Source of the DNA: Ceriagrion tenellum
Lineage: Eukaryota; Arthropoda; Insecta; Odonata; Coenagrionidae
Length of the DNA: 64,000 bases
Direction: 5' to 3'
Assembly: GCA_963169105.1 (NCBI GenBank)
Contig: OY720636.1
Location: forward strand, 132,527,233-132,591,232
The notes under the pieces were generated by a model. The model did no database searches, had not been told where the DNA came from, and worked only from the letters and a program-made list of their open reading frames with translations. Positions 1 to 12,000 of this stretch are shown here, piece after piece. The position numbers and the translations under genes are program-made. Every line of letters starts with the position of its first letter. Positions within the stretch are counted from its first letter, which is position 1.

Positions 1-1549
1 ATTTAGCAGTTGGTGCTTTTTATTTAAGTATTTTTTCTCAACAGTTTTTTAAAACCAATTTCTCGCGGCAGAAATGTTTTAAGATATGTAAAGAAATCTT
101 TCGATGTGAATCCTCTCGTGGCGTGAAAAAATGAGTTGAATTAAAGGCTTCAGCATGCATATTTAGTTTTCCACGGGGGATGTCAGTCATTTTAAACGAT
201 ATATTTGCCATTTATGCAAACATTTATACTTCGTAACTCATTATGAAAGCGATATGCAATTCCACGTAGTCATATTACTGTTGACCCGTTTCGACGGCTA
301 TTACGTTATTCTATGCACAAAAATATATTGTTCATGAAATGAGCCCAATATTTGTCTTGAGAATGACGCTATAGCCGTAGATACCGGATAACAATAATAC
401 AGTTCAGTGGAATTGTACATTGTTTTCATTATGAATTATTCCTTGTCGTTCCACAACGTCCGGTCACAATCAGTTAATTTGATTTATATTTCATGCTTCT
501 TACCGCTGCTGAAATTACGTATAACAATAAAGTTCAAATATGGTCTCTCTTATGATCAGGGAAACATTTCGCTCAAACTACCTTAAACCCCAAGCTATCC
601 TGGTAAAATGCCCCGAATATTAGCGCTGTTGAAATTTACTGGCTACATAGTTGGCCTAGAAAGAAATGAAAATAAACTATTTTACTTGTGTATTGTTAAT
701 AGTACTAATGAAACAAGTATTCTTTAAGCATAAAGTATTTTTTGATTACGTGATTCTCTACCGCTAGCGCCATAGGAGGCGTTTTCTGATTGGCTGCATT
801 TATGTCAACTGTGCAACCATCTCAGACAGGGGATCCTAACCTATCTTCGGTAAAACATGTGGAAGTATATAGGACAGTATATTTTGGTGTTAGCACACTT
901 GTAATAGGGAGGGAACAGGGAAAAAAACTGGAAGGATTTAAGGACGAAAGTAAATCCAATGGAAAGAGTATGTCTGTTTTTCGTGATCTGTTATTCTTTG
1001 TTGTCACCAATATTGTGTAGAAAGAAATTATTTTTGTACCCATTAGTTTGGCTGTGTATTTCTTGTTTTCTCTTTCTTTGCTGTTTCTATCACTATATTT
1101 CGAATTAAATAATAATATTCTGCGTATTATGCTGGAACTCCATGAATCTCAGGTTTTCGAGTAATCTTAGACTATCGCGTAGCCTCCGACGGTCTCTCCT
1201 ACGGCTCCAAACCTATTCCTTCCGTCAGCTCCTTGCCGGTAGCAGATTTTAGCGATAAAAGCGACTCTCCTTGGTAGTTTGTGTCGTGTTTCCAGAATTT
1301 ATGTGCGGAGCTGGAGAGATCTTGCCGTACAATTATTTTGATCAAATTTTATGAAAATTAATACTGGTAATGCATTACTTTTATTACACGATTTATATTT
1401 AAAAACTGTGATAAGGTCTTGAAATTTTTCTTTTTTTATAACACTTTTTCAGAAGTGAAGCCAAATTATGGAAGACACCATCATATCCATTGTAAAATTT
1501 GACTTTATTCCTTTTGTTCTGTTTGGCTTGATACATACTTGTTGAGTTT
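1..1549. other. AT-rich non-coding stretch, no gene seen
   Basis: I see no gene here. Open frames are short (the longest at 790-1020 is 76 codons) and have no recognisable motif. The sequence is mostly AT-rich, with a slightly GC-richer patch around 1,180-1,320. It is plain intergenic or intronic DNA as far as can be judged by eye. Confidence 0.6.
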
Positions 1550-1748
1550 AAACCATAAAATTTGAGCGGTGAGCAAATGAAGTTGATGATAAAGTAATTC
1601 CGCCAATCTGGACTCCATTGCGTGTACAAATGCTTTTTGCGTTCGACAGACTGCCGCTCAGTAACGAACCCCGCTGACACTATTACTCCATTTCAAAGCT
1701 TTGGGGAAGATAGTGCTCCGACGGGGACGTGAAGGAAAGGAGAGAACG
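1550..1748 (+). repeat. Diverged interspersed repeat, copy 1 (partner at 17,070-17,290)
   Basis: Blocks in this stretch align in the same order and orientation with 17,070-17,290. Examples are GAGCGGTGAGC versus GAACGGCGAGC, CTGCCGCTCAGTAACGAACC versus CTGTCGTTCAGTAGCAAACC, and GTGCTCCGACGGGGACGTGA versus ATGCTCCGTCGAGGTAGTGA. The two copies are clearly related but decayed. I do not recognise the family, and no coding capacity is evident. Confidence 0.6.
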
Positions 1749-1836
1749 ATTTGAGAATTTTGATTTGTATGACCTATCTACTCCCGTGTATTATACCACA
1801 ATTTATTATGGTATTATTTCAAATTTTCTTGATCAT

Positions 1837-1962
<126 letters not shown>

Positions 1963-2059
1963 CTAGCAACAGGCGTTGAGGTTGGGGATGGATAGATAGG
2001 TATATCAGTGGACACTCACAGAAAGGCAATCCATGGCGACACCGGTGTCCACTGCTCTC

Positions 2060-2089
2060 GGAAGCTTTCGGGTGAGAACCCTTCCTTAG
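2060..2089 (-). ncRNA. Hammerhead-like motif, PLE-C copy 1 left arm (core changed)
   Basis: On the minus strand this reads CTAAGGA, one base, a GGGT/ACCC helix, GAAA, then GCTT. It matches the right-arm motif at 2,117-2,146 except that the conserved CTGANGA core has become CTAANGA. The changed base is one the hammerhead core normally needs, so this arm is probably inactive if the motif is a ribozyme at all. Confidence 0.4.
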
Positions 2090-2116
2090 CGGGAGAAGAG
2101 TTGTCATTTTCTCCCG

Positions 2117-2146
2117 CTGAGGAAGGGTTCTCACCCGAAAGCTTCC
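2117..2146 (+). ncRNA. Hammerhead-ribozyme-like motif, PLE-C copy 1 right arm
   Basis: The sequence is CTGAGGA, one extra A, a 4-bp helix (GGGT/ACCC) with a short loop, GAAA, then GCTT. CTGANGA, helix II and GAAA are the hammerhead core elements, and hammerheads are described in PLE terminal repeats. After the last core A, the AGCT palindrome would allow a dimeric helix III. The extra base between CTGAGGA and the helix departs from the textbook core, so cleavage activity is inferred only. Confidence 0.5.
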
Positions 2147-2254
2147 GAGAGCAGTGGACACCGGTGTCGCCATGGATCACCTCTCTGTGAGTGTCCACTG
2201 ATATACTTATCTATCCCTCCCCAACCTCAACGCCTTGTTGCTAGCTTATATTTC

Positions 2255-2900
2255 TAAATTTATTTCCTTTTCTTCAAAATATAGAGATTTCATATTTCAT
2301 ATTTATTTATCAACGGGCCAAGGCCCAATTACAAAGCAGTGTCTTTATAAAATGGAGGTATCATATCAAAGATAACCAAGTACATTTTGTAAAAATTATG
2401 AAGCCTCAACACAACAATAAAATACAAATACAGAATAATCACGTAGTAGGAGGACAAGAAGTAATTATTGATTAATAATCACAGATTTAAATAAATAATA
2501 GCAAATTAAGTATCAGGGAGCATCCTATCCGGTATCCCTCTCAGGAACTTTATAACAGAAGGCAAAGAAGCAAAAAATAGGTCCAAGTTATGACATGAGT
2601 TTCCATCACGCATTATTTGTTCAAGTGGGGAAAAGTAAGTATAATTACGTGAATGATAATTAGTATCAAAAAGAGTGGAATAAGATAGAACTTTTATGTG
2701 AATTTCACTTAGTAAGGCAGGGGAGTCATCCAGGTTATTTAACAGCTTATATAGAAAAATAATATTAGAGCACTGCCTTCGCTTGTACAGTAAATATAGG
2801 TAAGACACTAGAATAGCTATAGCCTTTATCTAATAATCCAAACTTTTTAGAAACCATACGAACAAACTTGCGTTGGACGGACTCAATGGTATTGATATGA
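2255..2900 (-). pseudogene. Decayed LINE reverse transcriptase C-terminal fragment
   Basis: Read on the minus strand, 2,900 to about 2,815 encodes a peptide containing IESVQRKFVRMVSKKFGL, and after a frameshift near 2,810 the frame 2,808-2,506 continues with FLYKLLNN and TNYHSRNYTYFSPLEQIMR. This order (IESVQ..F, then YLYLLYKRR..FLYKLL, then a Y..SPL block) is typical of the region after the RT domain in Jockey/CR1-group LINEs. The catalytic RT core is absent, so the copy is severely 5' truncated. An AT-rich 3' untranslated tail follows to about 2,255. The exact clade cannot be settled by eye. Confidence 0.65.
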
Positions 2901-2964
2901 GTCTAAATATAGGTCTAAATAGAGAGGTAGACTAGAGAGGTACTAACTAGAGAGAAGAGAGAGT

Positions 2965-2986
2965 AATATATATATATATATATATA
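2965..2986. repeat. Short (TA)n tract at PLE-A1 left border
   Basis: A run of about eleven TA units lies immediately left of the inverted PLE-A fragment that starts at 2,987. It fits the pattern of (TA)n at PLE borders elsewhere in the window. Confidence 0.9.
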
Positions 2987-3272
2987 GCCGGAGGCTTTGA
3001 TGTCGAACGGCGTCTCTGTATTAGGACTCTGAAATGAGGATAGGGGGCGAAACATGTTGCACGTTTTGCACCGTGGTTTGTTGCATCTCTGTGTGGTGGG
3101 ACGGGGAGTGTCATTCGATGTACCCTCTCGCGAAGAATTGGAGCGAAGAAGATTGGCTAAGTTAGGTGGACGTCTGAAACATACTGTGGGGCATTTGGGT
3201 AGGAGATTGTCTGTCGATCTGTTAGTATCTAAAATTGGGAATAAGTCTTTGAGGATGGTCTTGAGTTTTTGG
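2987..3272 (-). mobile_element. PLE-A copy 1, inverted internal fragment
   Basis: These 286 bases are the reverse complement of 5,151-5,436 in the main PLE-A copy, with the same length and only scattered differences. On the minus strand they encode the linker before the GIY-YIG domain, including the cysteine-rich CNKPRCKTC segment. The fragment is joined directly to the 5' side of the plus-strand copy at 3,273, giving the head-to-head inverted layout seen at every PLE locus here. Unlike the other loci, this piece lacks the 3' UTR. Confidence 0.9.
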
Positions 3273-3273
3273 T

Positions 3274-5748
3274 CTTGAGTTAATTTTTGTAACGCTGAAA
3301 AAACAGGAGTTTCGCCGTAATAAATTATTAAAGAAACTATCCGCCCTATACGTTTCACATTTAGCGAGAGGTATCTCTCTTCCCGCCCAAATACTGCCCC
3401 CCACTCCCCCTCCCCGGCCGCTCCTCTCGGAACGGCCAGATCACGCCACCTTATTCAACCTCCCGGCGCCGCCCAAAGGGCCGCCAACCCCTCTTAAATA
3501 CAAACCCCCACCACCCCACGGCCACTCCATACCTGACGGAGGGCAAGAGTCAGATGTTCTCAACCTTTCCTCTACTGCACTCACTAAGAATGATGTCTCT
3601 GTTTTAAGTAAAGGACTCACTTTCTCACCGACTCCCAAAGTCAATCATATACAATTACTCTCGGATGTCATCAGTTTCTGCAGAAACCTCAAATGGCGGC
3701 ACTTTTGGAAACAAAACGACGGCCACACTTCAAATTTAAACCCCGCCATCAACAAATTTCGTCCTAAATCCAACTATGAACCTAAACCTTTGGCCAATAA
3801 TCACCCAATCGAGGTATTCTGCAACCAACTTTTAAATCGTGTGTCAGATCCTCAATTTCTCAATTCCCTCACTCCTGCCCCAAACCTTAACAGAGAGGAA
3901 TTGTCATCTCTCAGTCGCCTCCGCCGCAATCCCAACATTACCATCAGTAAAGCGGATAAGGGATCAACCGTTGTGGTTCAAGATAGGGAGGATTATGTCG
4001 CCGAAGCAATGCGACAACTCGGTGATGTTTCTTCCTATCTCCCACTCACAGAGGATCCAACTGCGGCGTATCAAGCGGAAATACATGACTTCTTAATTTC
4101 AACAGGCCCTGATGAAGGACTGTCCAAGTCCGACATCAATATTCTCTCGCCCACTCACTTCAAAACCCCGTATTTCTATCTCCTTCCCAAAATACACAAA
4201 GAAGGCGTCCCCGGACGCCCTATCATCTCCAACTGCAATTCCCCAACGGAGCGCATATCGGCCTTCGTGGACTATCACCTGCAGCCTATAGTTGCTAAAC
4301 TCCCTTCCTTCCTTCGTGATTCCTATCACTTCCTAGACATCCTGAAAGCAGTAAATATTCCCTCCAACAAAAGCGTCATCATGGCTACGGTGGATGTTAC
4401 TTCATTGTACACCTCGATTCCTCACCATGAAGGTCTACAGTCCATATCCCATTTCCTTTCGAGAAGAAATCACCCTCGAATTCCCTCCACCAACTTCCTT
4501 ATCAAGCTAGTTGAATTCATTCTGAAACGCAACGCCTTCACTTTTAATGGGCGTTTCTTTCTTCAAGCCAAGGGAACGGCTATGGGCACAAGAATGGCCC
4601 CTTCTTATGCCAATCTCTTCATGGGAAAGCTCGAAAGTGATTTCCTCGCCACCCAGGAATTACAACCGGAGCTCTGGGTTAGATTCATTGATGATATTTT
4701 CATCATATGGACCCACGGCGAGGATACCCTAGCGAACTTCCTCAAATCTCTAAATCAGTTCTCATCCATTCGCTTCACATCGGCCACTTCTCCTTCTCAA
4801 ATCACCTTTCTCGACGTAGACATTTCCATCACAAATAATAACACCTTTGAGACTTCGGTCCATATCAAGCCCTCCAACAAACAACTGTATTTGCATTACA
4901 ACAGCTGCCGTCCCAAACACACTAAGCACTCAATTCCTTATTCGCTGTCGATCCGTGGCCACCGGATTTGCAACTCCAAAGAAAAACTTCACGAATACCT
5001 TGATAAGCTTCACAATTCTTTATCCAATAGAAATTATCCCGAGCCACTTCTAAAAAAACGTATTTTACCCTCCTCTGCTAATTTCACCCCACGTAAAAAA
5101 GACACCCCCCTGGACGCCCTAAATCTTCACATCACATATTTTCCTGGCGTCCAAAAACTCAAGACCATCCTCAAAGACTTATTCCCAATTTTAGATACTA
5201 ACAGATCGACAGACAATCTCCTACCCAAATGCCCCACAGTATGTTTCAGACGTCCACCTAACTTAGCCAATCTTCTTCGCTCCAATTCTTCGCGAGAGGG
5301 TACATCGAATGACACTCCCCGTCCCACCACACAGAGATGCAACAAACCACGGTGCAAAACGTGCAACATGTTTCGCCCCCTATCCTCATTTCAGAGTCCT
5401 AACACAGAGACGCCGTTCGACATCAAAGCCTCCGGCTCTTGCGACTCCCACAACTTAGTTTATGTGTTACAATGTAAACTATGTCCCGGTTTTTATGTGG
5501 GCGAATGTATTACACCCCTTAATATTAGAATGAATAACCATCGGTGCACCTGTAAAGACCCATTTTCCACTTTCCCCGTCCCTACTCATGTGCGGAAACA
5601 TGGCTTGTCCTTTGACAAGTGCTTTGAGGTGGCAATATTGATCTCCCTTCCCCCGGACGCCCCGTTAAATGAAGTGCGCCAGAAGGAGCTGGCCATAATC
5701 TGGTTGCTAAAATCGTACGCCGCGCCCGGATTAAATAAAATACATTAA
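3274..5748 (+). CDS. PLE-A reverse transcriptase with GIY-YIG endonuclease (5' truncated)
   Basis: The product would copy element RNA into DNA at a nick made by its own endonuclease. The frame is open from 3,274 to the stop at 5,748 (824 codons) but has no ATG before the methionine of AEAMRQ, so the natural start is lost or lies upstream of the truncation. Numbered from the TTG at 3,790, the features are a KADKGSTVVV block (residues 54-63), LPKIHKEG (132-139), the first catalytic Asp in TVDVTSLYTSIP (Asp202), AMGTRMAPSYAN (264-275) and FIDD (299-302). A cysteine-rich CNKPRCKTC linker and a GIY-YIG domain from about residue 555 (LVYVLQCKLC, then FYVGEC, then RMNNH) follow. No internal stop or frameshift interrupts it. 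The order RT then GIY-YIG is diagnostic of Penelope-like elements. It is closely related to copy 2 (26,098-27,303) and clearly distinct from family B. Confidence 0.9.
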   Translation, partial: LELIFVTLKKQEFRRNKLLKKLSALYVSHLARGISLPAQILPPTPPPRPLLSERPDHATLFNLPAPPKGPPTPLKYKPPPPHGHSIPDGGQESDVLNLSSTALTKNDVSVLSKGLTFSPTPKVNHIQLLSDVISFCRNLKWRHFWKQNDGHTSNLNPAINKFRPKSNYEPKPLANNHPIEVFCNQLLNRVSDPQFLNSLTPAPNLNREELSSLSRLRRNPNITISKADKGSTVVVQDREDYVAEAMRQLGDVSSYLPLTEDPTAAYQAEIHDFLISTGPDEGLSKSDINILSPTHFKTPYFYLLPKIHKEGVPGRPIISNCNSPTERISAFVDYHLQPIVAKLPSFLRDSYHFLDILKAVNIPSNKSVIMATVDVTSLYTSIPHHEGLQSISHFLSRRNHPRIPSTNFLIKLVEFILKRNAFTFNGRFFLQAKGTAMGTRMAPSYANLFMGKLESDFLATQELQPELWVRFIDDIFIIWTHGEDTLANFLKSLNQFSSIRFTSATSPSQITFLDVDISITNNNTFETSVHIKPSNKQLYLHYNSCRPKHTKHSIPYSLSIRGHRICNSKEKLHEYLDKLHNSLSNRNYPEPLLKKRILPSSANFTPRKKDTPLDALNLHITYFPGVQKLKTILKDLFPILDTNRSTDNLLPKCPTVCFRRPPNLANLLRSNSSREGTSNDTPRPTTQRCNKPRCKTCNMFRPLSSFQSPNTETPFDIKASGSCDSHNLVYVLQCKLCPGFYVGECITPLNIRMNNHRCTCKDPFSTFPVPTHVRKHGLSFDKCFEVAILISLPPDAPLNEVRQKELAIIWLLKSYAAPGLNKIH

Positions 5749-5992
5749 TCGCACGCTCCCCGTTGTTTTCCATTTACCCCCTTCCCTTCCTTCTTCCCCC
5801 CCCCACCCTCACTGCGACCCCTTCCGCTCTCTCCGGCCAAGACACGAGCTGGTAAAAATTTCCCCTTTTCAAGAACCGTTCGTCAACCGCTGGGAAAAAC
5901 CCCTTCCCCTTCCCCCATCCCCACTCCCCTAACCTACCGCCCCTCCTACCCCTATCCTCACCAGCGCACACGACATTTGTTCCGTGATACGC

Positions 5993-6022
5993 CTTGAAGA
6001 CGGACTAGTTCCGAAAGCTAGC
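5993..6022 (+). ncRNA. Hammerhead-like motif, PLE-A copy 1
   Basis: The sequence is TTGAAGA, one C, a GGA/TCC helix with a 5-base loop, GAAA, then GCTAGC. The layout matches the motifs of families B and C, although the first core C is replaced by T or a T is inserted after it. ATA-C-GC just upstream can pair with GCTAT just downstream, with one bulge, as a possible helix I. Self-cleavage is not shown. Confidence 0.45.
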
Positions 6023-6121
6023 TATGTAAGTGTGATCGTCTCTTTTTTTTGTGTGTCTATCTCCTCCATCCTATCCACATCGTGTGTTCATCGCCGCATG
6101 GCTGACTCCAATCCATCAACG

Positions 6122-8050
<1,929 letters not shown>

Positions 8051-8086
8051 GGCGAGAATACCAACCTTAAGGTTGGTATTCTCGCC
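8051..8086. repeat. 36-bp perfect palindrome
   Basis: GGCGAGAATACCAACCTT is followed immediately by its exact reverse complement, with no spacer. The palindrome is adjacent to a 32-bp tandem repeat that begins at the next base. Confidence 0.95.
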
Positions 8087-8195
8087 TGGTATTTGGCATG
8101 GTATGGTAATGTATGGCCTGGTATTTGGCATGGTATGGTAATGTATGGCCTGGTATTTGGCATGGCATGGTATGGTATGGCAATAACCATGGTTA
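8087..8195 (+). repeat. 32-bp tandem repeat, two full units and a diverged third
   Basis: The unit starts TGGTATTTGGCATGG and ends TATGGCC. It occurs at 8,087-8,118 and 8,119-8,150 identically and again, altered, from 8,151. The unit is built from GGTAT/GCATG-type sub-repeats. It has no coding sense. Confidence 0.9.
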
Positions 8196-8250
8196 GTATT
8201 TGCCGCTGAGCGGTCTGAGTGAATGAACGAACGATTATATATATATGGGA
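8196..8250 (+). repeat. Fragment of interspersed repeat ending in TA
   Basis: The block GCCGCTGAGCGGTCTGAGTG, then AATGAACGAACGA, then a short TA run also occurs at 25,650-25,690 and, with one variation, at 29,094-29,128. At 25.7 kb it is followed by a much longer TA tract and a PLE. It is probably the 3' part of a SINE-like or other dispersed repeat. Confidence 0.7.
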
Positions 8251-8696
8251 CAGATTTGACCGTCTCAAAATTTTCGTCGAACCCTGGGATGGGGTGACGT
8301 AAGGGAGCAGAAAGGGGAAAGAGGAGTGGGAGGAATGGCCGACGAAGAAGGAAGAATCGGGAGTTGTTGGATGTGTGGAGAGATGCAGTTGAGTGTGAGC
8401 GCGCGTGTGAATGAGACTGGGCGCGGCGTTGAAGGGGATGCCAAGAGAGTGAGTGGTCTGTGCGAAGCGGTACGAGTTATGGGAAGTCGTCCCGGCAGTC
8501 CGGGACGGTTCGGAGGAGTAGTAAAACGTGGGGAGACCAAATTTGAGCAAAACGCGCGCGACGTGTGGGCCTCTCTGTCTCCTCTTCAGTCCACTCACTT
8601 TCCACTCAGCCTGTTGGAGAGAGGGAGTGCGAAGGGAGAAATTGGGACAGACTCGGGGAGGGTGCTGTGAGAGAATGAATGTGTGTTCCTGGTGTT
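8251..8696. other. GC-rich stretch, no gene seen
   Basis: This is moderately GC-rich and purine-rich DNA between the repeat fragment and the LINE 3' end. Open frames on both strands overlap and have no recognisable motif. Confidence 0.5.
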
Positions 8697-11600
8697 CATC
8701 TACATCTACGTCATACCCTGCAAGCCACCCAAAGGGTGTGTGGCAGGGGGTGCTTTCGCACCAGGCATGCATGAATGATATGGTAGAACACCGACATTAC
8801 ATTAAAAACCCGCGTACCACACATGCAAAGCGCCAATTACAAATCTAATACCCAAGAAACATTCTATCTCCAATCGTTCTAACATGCAAGGGATACAAAG
8901 GCTACTACTACAGATTCAAAATATCATGCATAAATAAGAACATCATTATTTACATCATGCATAAATAAGAAAGAGGAGAATATAATGAGAAAGATTAACT
9001 GCCTGCCTATTGTCAATACTCGAACTATTCATGACGACGATCACAGCTGTTATGGTCCCGAATGGTACGCGGAAAAAATGACATTTTATACCTATCGGTT
9101 CTACAATCTAGCTCTCTAATTTTATTGGCGCGATCTAATCTGCCGTAGTACGAAGGGGTTAATAGTATGTTTTTTACGTCGTCAGTAAAATGATTTTCCT
9201 GAAATTTATTTAGGAGGTTAAGCCTATAATTTAATCTACGCTGTGATAGCGATTCCCATCCTAATTCTTCTAACAGTCCAGACACACTAGCCAACTTATC
9301 GTAGCATCGTTTCACAAACCTAGCTCCTCTTCGCTGTACGCGATCTAACTCTGATATCAAGCCCGTTTCGTATGGATCCCATACACTAACAGCATATTCC
9401 AGATGAGGCCTAACGATTGAAAAATAACAACGTTCTTTCACTTTCTCATCACATTTTCCGAGTACTCTCTTGATAAAGCCTAGCTTCCTATATGCTTGAC
9501 CGCATATTTCCCTAATATGTTTTCCCCAAGATAGGTCGTGACTAATTGTGACTCCTAAGTACTTAACAGACTCGGCGTGAATAATTTCTGTATTTTCAAT
9601 TCTGTATGCCCTAAATGGCCAATTTTTCTTTTTCCAAAAGCTGACTGCTACGCACTTTTTTATGTTTAGTTCCATCTGCCACTTTTCGCACCAAGCATGA
9701 ATAGCAAGTAGGTCGATTGTTAACGAGTCGCTATCTTCGGAATTGTTAATATCCCTATACACAACCGCGTCGTCTGCGAAGAGTCTAAGCTTACTTTTAA
9801 CGACGTTACTAATATCATTAATGTACAAGAGAAATAAAAGTGGACCAATTACACTTCCCTGAGGAACACCCGATGTAACGCTAACTGTGTTTGACATGAT
9901 ACCGTCTATGACAACCCTTTGTTCCCGCCCATGTAAGAATTGATTAATCCAACTAATAATGTTTTTATCTATTCCATATGCTTCTAGTTTTGAGAGCAAC
10001 TTAACGTGAGGTACCTTATCAAAAGCTTTCCTAAAATCGAGGAATATCGCGTCAACTTGGACATTATTTTCACCCGAGAGCAAGATGTCATGAACGAAGA
10101 GGGCCAATTGGGTTTCGCAAGATCTACCCTTTCGAAATCCGTGTTGGTTATTTATTAACAATTCCTCCCTATCTAAATGACTCATAATGGAGCTTACGAT
10201 TATGTGTTCAAATACCTTACAGGAAATGGATGTGAGAGAAATAGGCCTATAGTTACTAGGGTCTTCCCTGTCGCCGCTTTTGAATATAGGTGTGACATTT
10301 GCTACTCTCCAGTCCTTAGGCACTACATGATCTACTAAAGATTTGGTAAATATTAATTCTAAGTAAGGCGCTATGTCTGATGCCATTGTTTTATATACGC
10401 GAGCAGGTATTTGATCTGGACCGGGGGATTTGTTGGGGTTAATATTTTTTAGCTGCTGTTCTATGCCGCGACAATTTATAATAATTTCAGGCATACATGT
10501 TTGGGAACGAACTGGCTGCGGATCGAAAAGATGTGGTGTATAAGTACTGAAAATGCTTTTGAAGAATGAGTTTAACGAATTGGCTTTTTGTAGACTGTTG
10601 GTTATCTTTTCCCCTTTGATATTCTTAAGCGTGTGTACTGTTGATTTATTTCCTTGAGTGTCCCTAACATACGACCAAAATGCCTTGGGATTATCGTTCA
10701 ATTGTTCTCCCAGTAATTTACTTTTGAAATCAGCTAACGCCCTTCGGCACGCTTTTTTTGCTAAGAGTTTAGATATTTTGTAATTTTCGGTGACTGTGTA
10801 TAGTTCTTCAGAGGATTTGTTAATTTTTGCCCTTTTTAACCTAGCATGACATGTTCTTTGGTGCTTTAATGTTTTTCTAACCTCCGCGTTATACCACCTA
10901 GGCTCTGCATTGGCTCTTTTCCATTTACTTGGTATGTATTTGCTAACTACTGATCGTGTAACGTTGAGGAAAGTATTCCACAAAACCTCAGTATTACTGT
11001 TGATACTTATTTTTTGAAAATTAGTAAATGACTTTTGTAACTCTCGTTTCATACCTTCGTAGTCAGCCTTATTATATAAGTAGATTTTTCTTTGTGGATT
11101 ATGTTTCTTGATCATGCTCACGGAAAAATTAGCTTTAACTATCTTGTGGTCGCTTATTCCCTTATCCGTACCTATGTTTACAACCATGTGTGGAATATTT
11201 GTCGCTAAAAGATCAAGTGTATTTTTCCCTCTAGTTGGAGCAGTGACTAATTGATGTAGTGAGTGAGATGTGAATGTATACAGGAGTGACTCACAAAGGT
11301 CTTTGTCTTTCCCCCCAGTGATAAAACTGTACGTGTCCCAGTCTATGGACGGAAGATTGAAATCCCCACCGATTATAATATGACAGTCGTTTTTTTGAGT
11401 GGTTAATTTACTGAGTTGACTTTCTAGTTCTAATATTGAGGTTATATGGGTATCTGGTGGTCTGTAATATGCGCACACATAGATTGTTTTTGCTTTAGGA
11501 TTTTGAATGGAGCACCATACGCTTTCTACCTGGTCGTCGGAAAATGACTCCCTCCTACTAATATAACAATCCTTCACTGCAATAAAAACTCCTCCTCCGG

Positions 11601-12000
11601 TCCTTTCCACTCTATCTTTTCTATAAACTGTGAAATTTTTTGGGAATACTTCATTATCTGCGATTTCGTTACACAACCAACTTTCCGTCCCTATAATTAA
11701 GTCTGCGTCAGTAGTTTCAATTAGATGGTAGAAGTCAGCTACTTTATTCCTTAAGCTACGGCAATTTACTACCACGACAGAAAAGGATTTATCAGTGAGC
11801 GTATTCCCGGAATGTGTATTCTCATTACAACTCGCTTTTTTAGGTATATTCAAAGTTACATTACTGCTATTTTTTGAAACTGGCCTCTTACTGTTCTCTT
11901 TAGACTTAACCATTTCTTGGATATTTTTTCTATTAAATATTGTTCGCGATGGTACCTGATTCGACCCATTAGCTGACCTACTCTCTGCCCTACCCTCTAT
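8697..12000 (-). mobile_element. CR1/Jockey-group LINE, nearly full ORF2
   Basis: On the minus strand the element runs from an uncertain 5' end near 12,000 through the ORF at 11,913-9,025 to a 3' untranslated region. That region ends around 8,697 in a GTAGAT-type hexamer tail (TCATCTACATCTACG on the plus strand). The 3' UTR contains, in plus orientation, CTGCAAGCCACCC and GTGTGTGGCAGGGGGTGC, a block I recall as widespread in insect genomes. No ORF1 was found upstream. The GC-rich stretch 12,000-12,450 could be more 5' UTR or flank. Confidence 0.85.
9025..11913 (-). CDS. LINE ORF2: apurinic endonuclease plus reverse transcriptase
   Basis: The 962-residue product would nick target DNA and prime reverse transcription of its own RNA. 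The endonuclease part has Asn50 in VVNCRSLRNK, Glu77 in GTESWL, GGDFNLPSIDW (182-192) and SDHK (254-257). The RT part has SPGPDQIPARVYK (496-508), NYRPISLTS (554-562), HGFRKGRSC (591-599), FLDFRKAFD (624-632, catalytic Asp626), SGVPQGSVIGPLLF and FADD (712-715). It ends with a thumb-like region (YLGVTIS, HLEYAVSVWDPY) and SFFPRTIRDHNS near the C-terminus. All key residues are present and the frame has no stop, so the copy is young or recently active. The frame stays open about 85 bases upstream of this ATG without another ATG, so I keep this start. The clade (CR1, L2/Daphne or Jockey) needs a phylogeny. Confidence 0.92.
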   Translation of the reverse strand: MVKSKENSKRPVSKNSSNVTLNIPKKASCNENTHSGNTLTDKSFSVVVVNCRSLRNKVADFYHLIETTDADLIIGTESWLCNEIADNEVFPKNFTVYRKDRVERTGGGVFIAVKDCYISRRESFSDDQVESVWCSIQNPKAKTIYVCAYYRPPDTHITSILELESQLSKLTTQKNDCHIIIGGDFNLPSIDWDTYSFITGGKDKDLCESLLYTFTSHSLHQLVTAPTRGKNTLDLLATNIPHMVVNIGTDKGISDHKIVKANFSVSMIKKHNPQRKIYLYNKADYEGMKRELQKSFTNFQKISINSNTEVLWNTFLNVTRSVVSKYIPSKWKRANAEPRWYNAEVRKTLKHQRTCHARLKRAKINKSSEELYTVTENYKISKLLAKKACRRALADFKSKLLGEQLNDNPKAFWSYVRDTQGNKSTVHTLKNIKGEKITNSLQKANSLNSFFKSIFSTYTPHLFDPQPVRSQTCMPEIIINCRGIEQQLKNINPNKSPGPDQIPARVYKTMASDIAPYLELIFTKSLVDHVVPKDWRVANVTPIFKSGDREDPSNYRPISLTSISCKVFEHIIVSSIMSHLDREELLINNQHGFRKGRSCETQLALFVHDILLSGENNVQVDAIFLDFRKAFDKVPHVKLLSKLEAYGIDKNIISWINQFLHGREQRVVIDGIMSNTVSVTSGVPQGSVIGPLLFLLYINDISNVVKSKLRLFADDAVVYRDINNSEDSDSLTIDLLAIHAWCEKWQMELNIKKCVAVSFWKKKNWPFRAYRIENTEIIHAESVKYLGVTISHDLSWGKHIREICGQAYRKLGFIKRVLGKCDEKVKERCYFSIVRPHLEYAVSVWDPYETGLISELDRVQRRGARFVKRCYDKLASVSGLLEELGWESLSQRRLNYRLNLLNKFQENHFTDDVKNILLTPSYYGRLDRANKIRELDCRTDRYKMSFFPRTIRDHNSCDRRHE

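Noticed and set aside
3274..5748. Retrovirus or LTR-retrotransposon polymerase
   Set aside because: There is no protease, RNase H, integrase or LTR; an RT followed by a C-terminal GIY-YIG nuclease identifies a Penelope-like element.
8051..8195. CRISPR-like array
   Set aside because: The 32-bp units are directly contiguous without spacers, and the setting is a eukaryotic repeat region.
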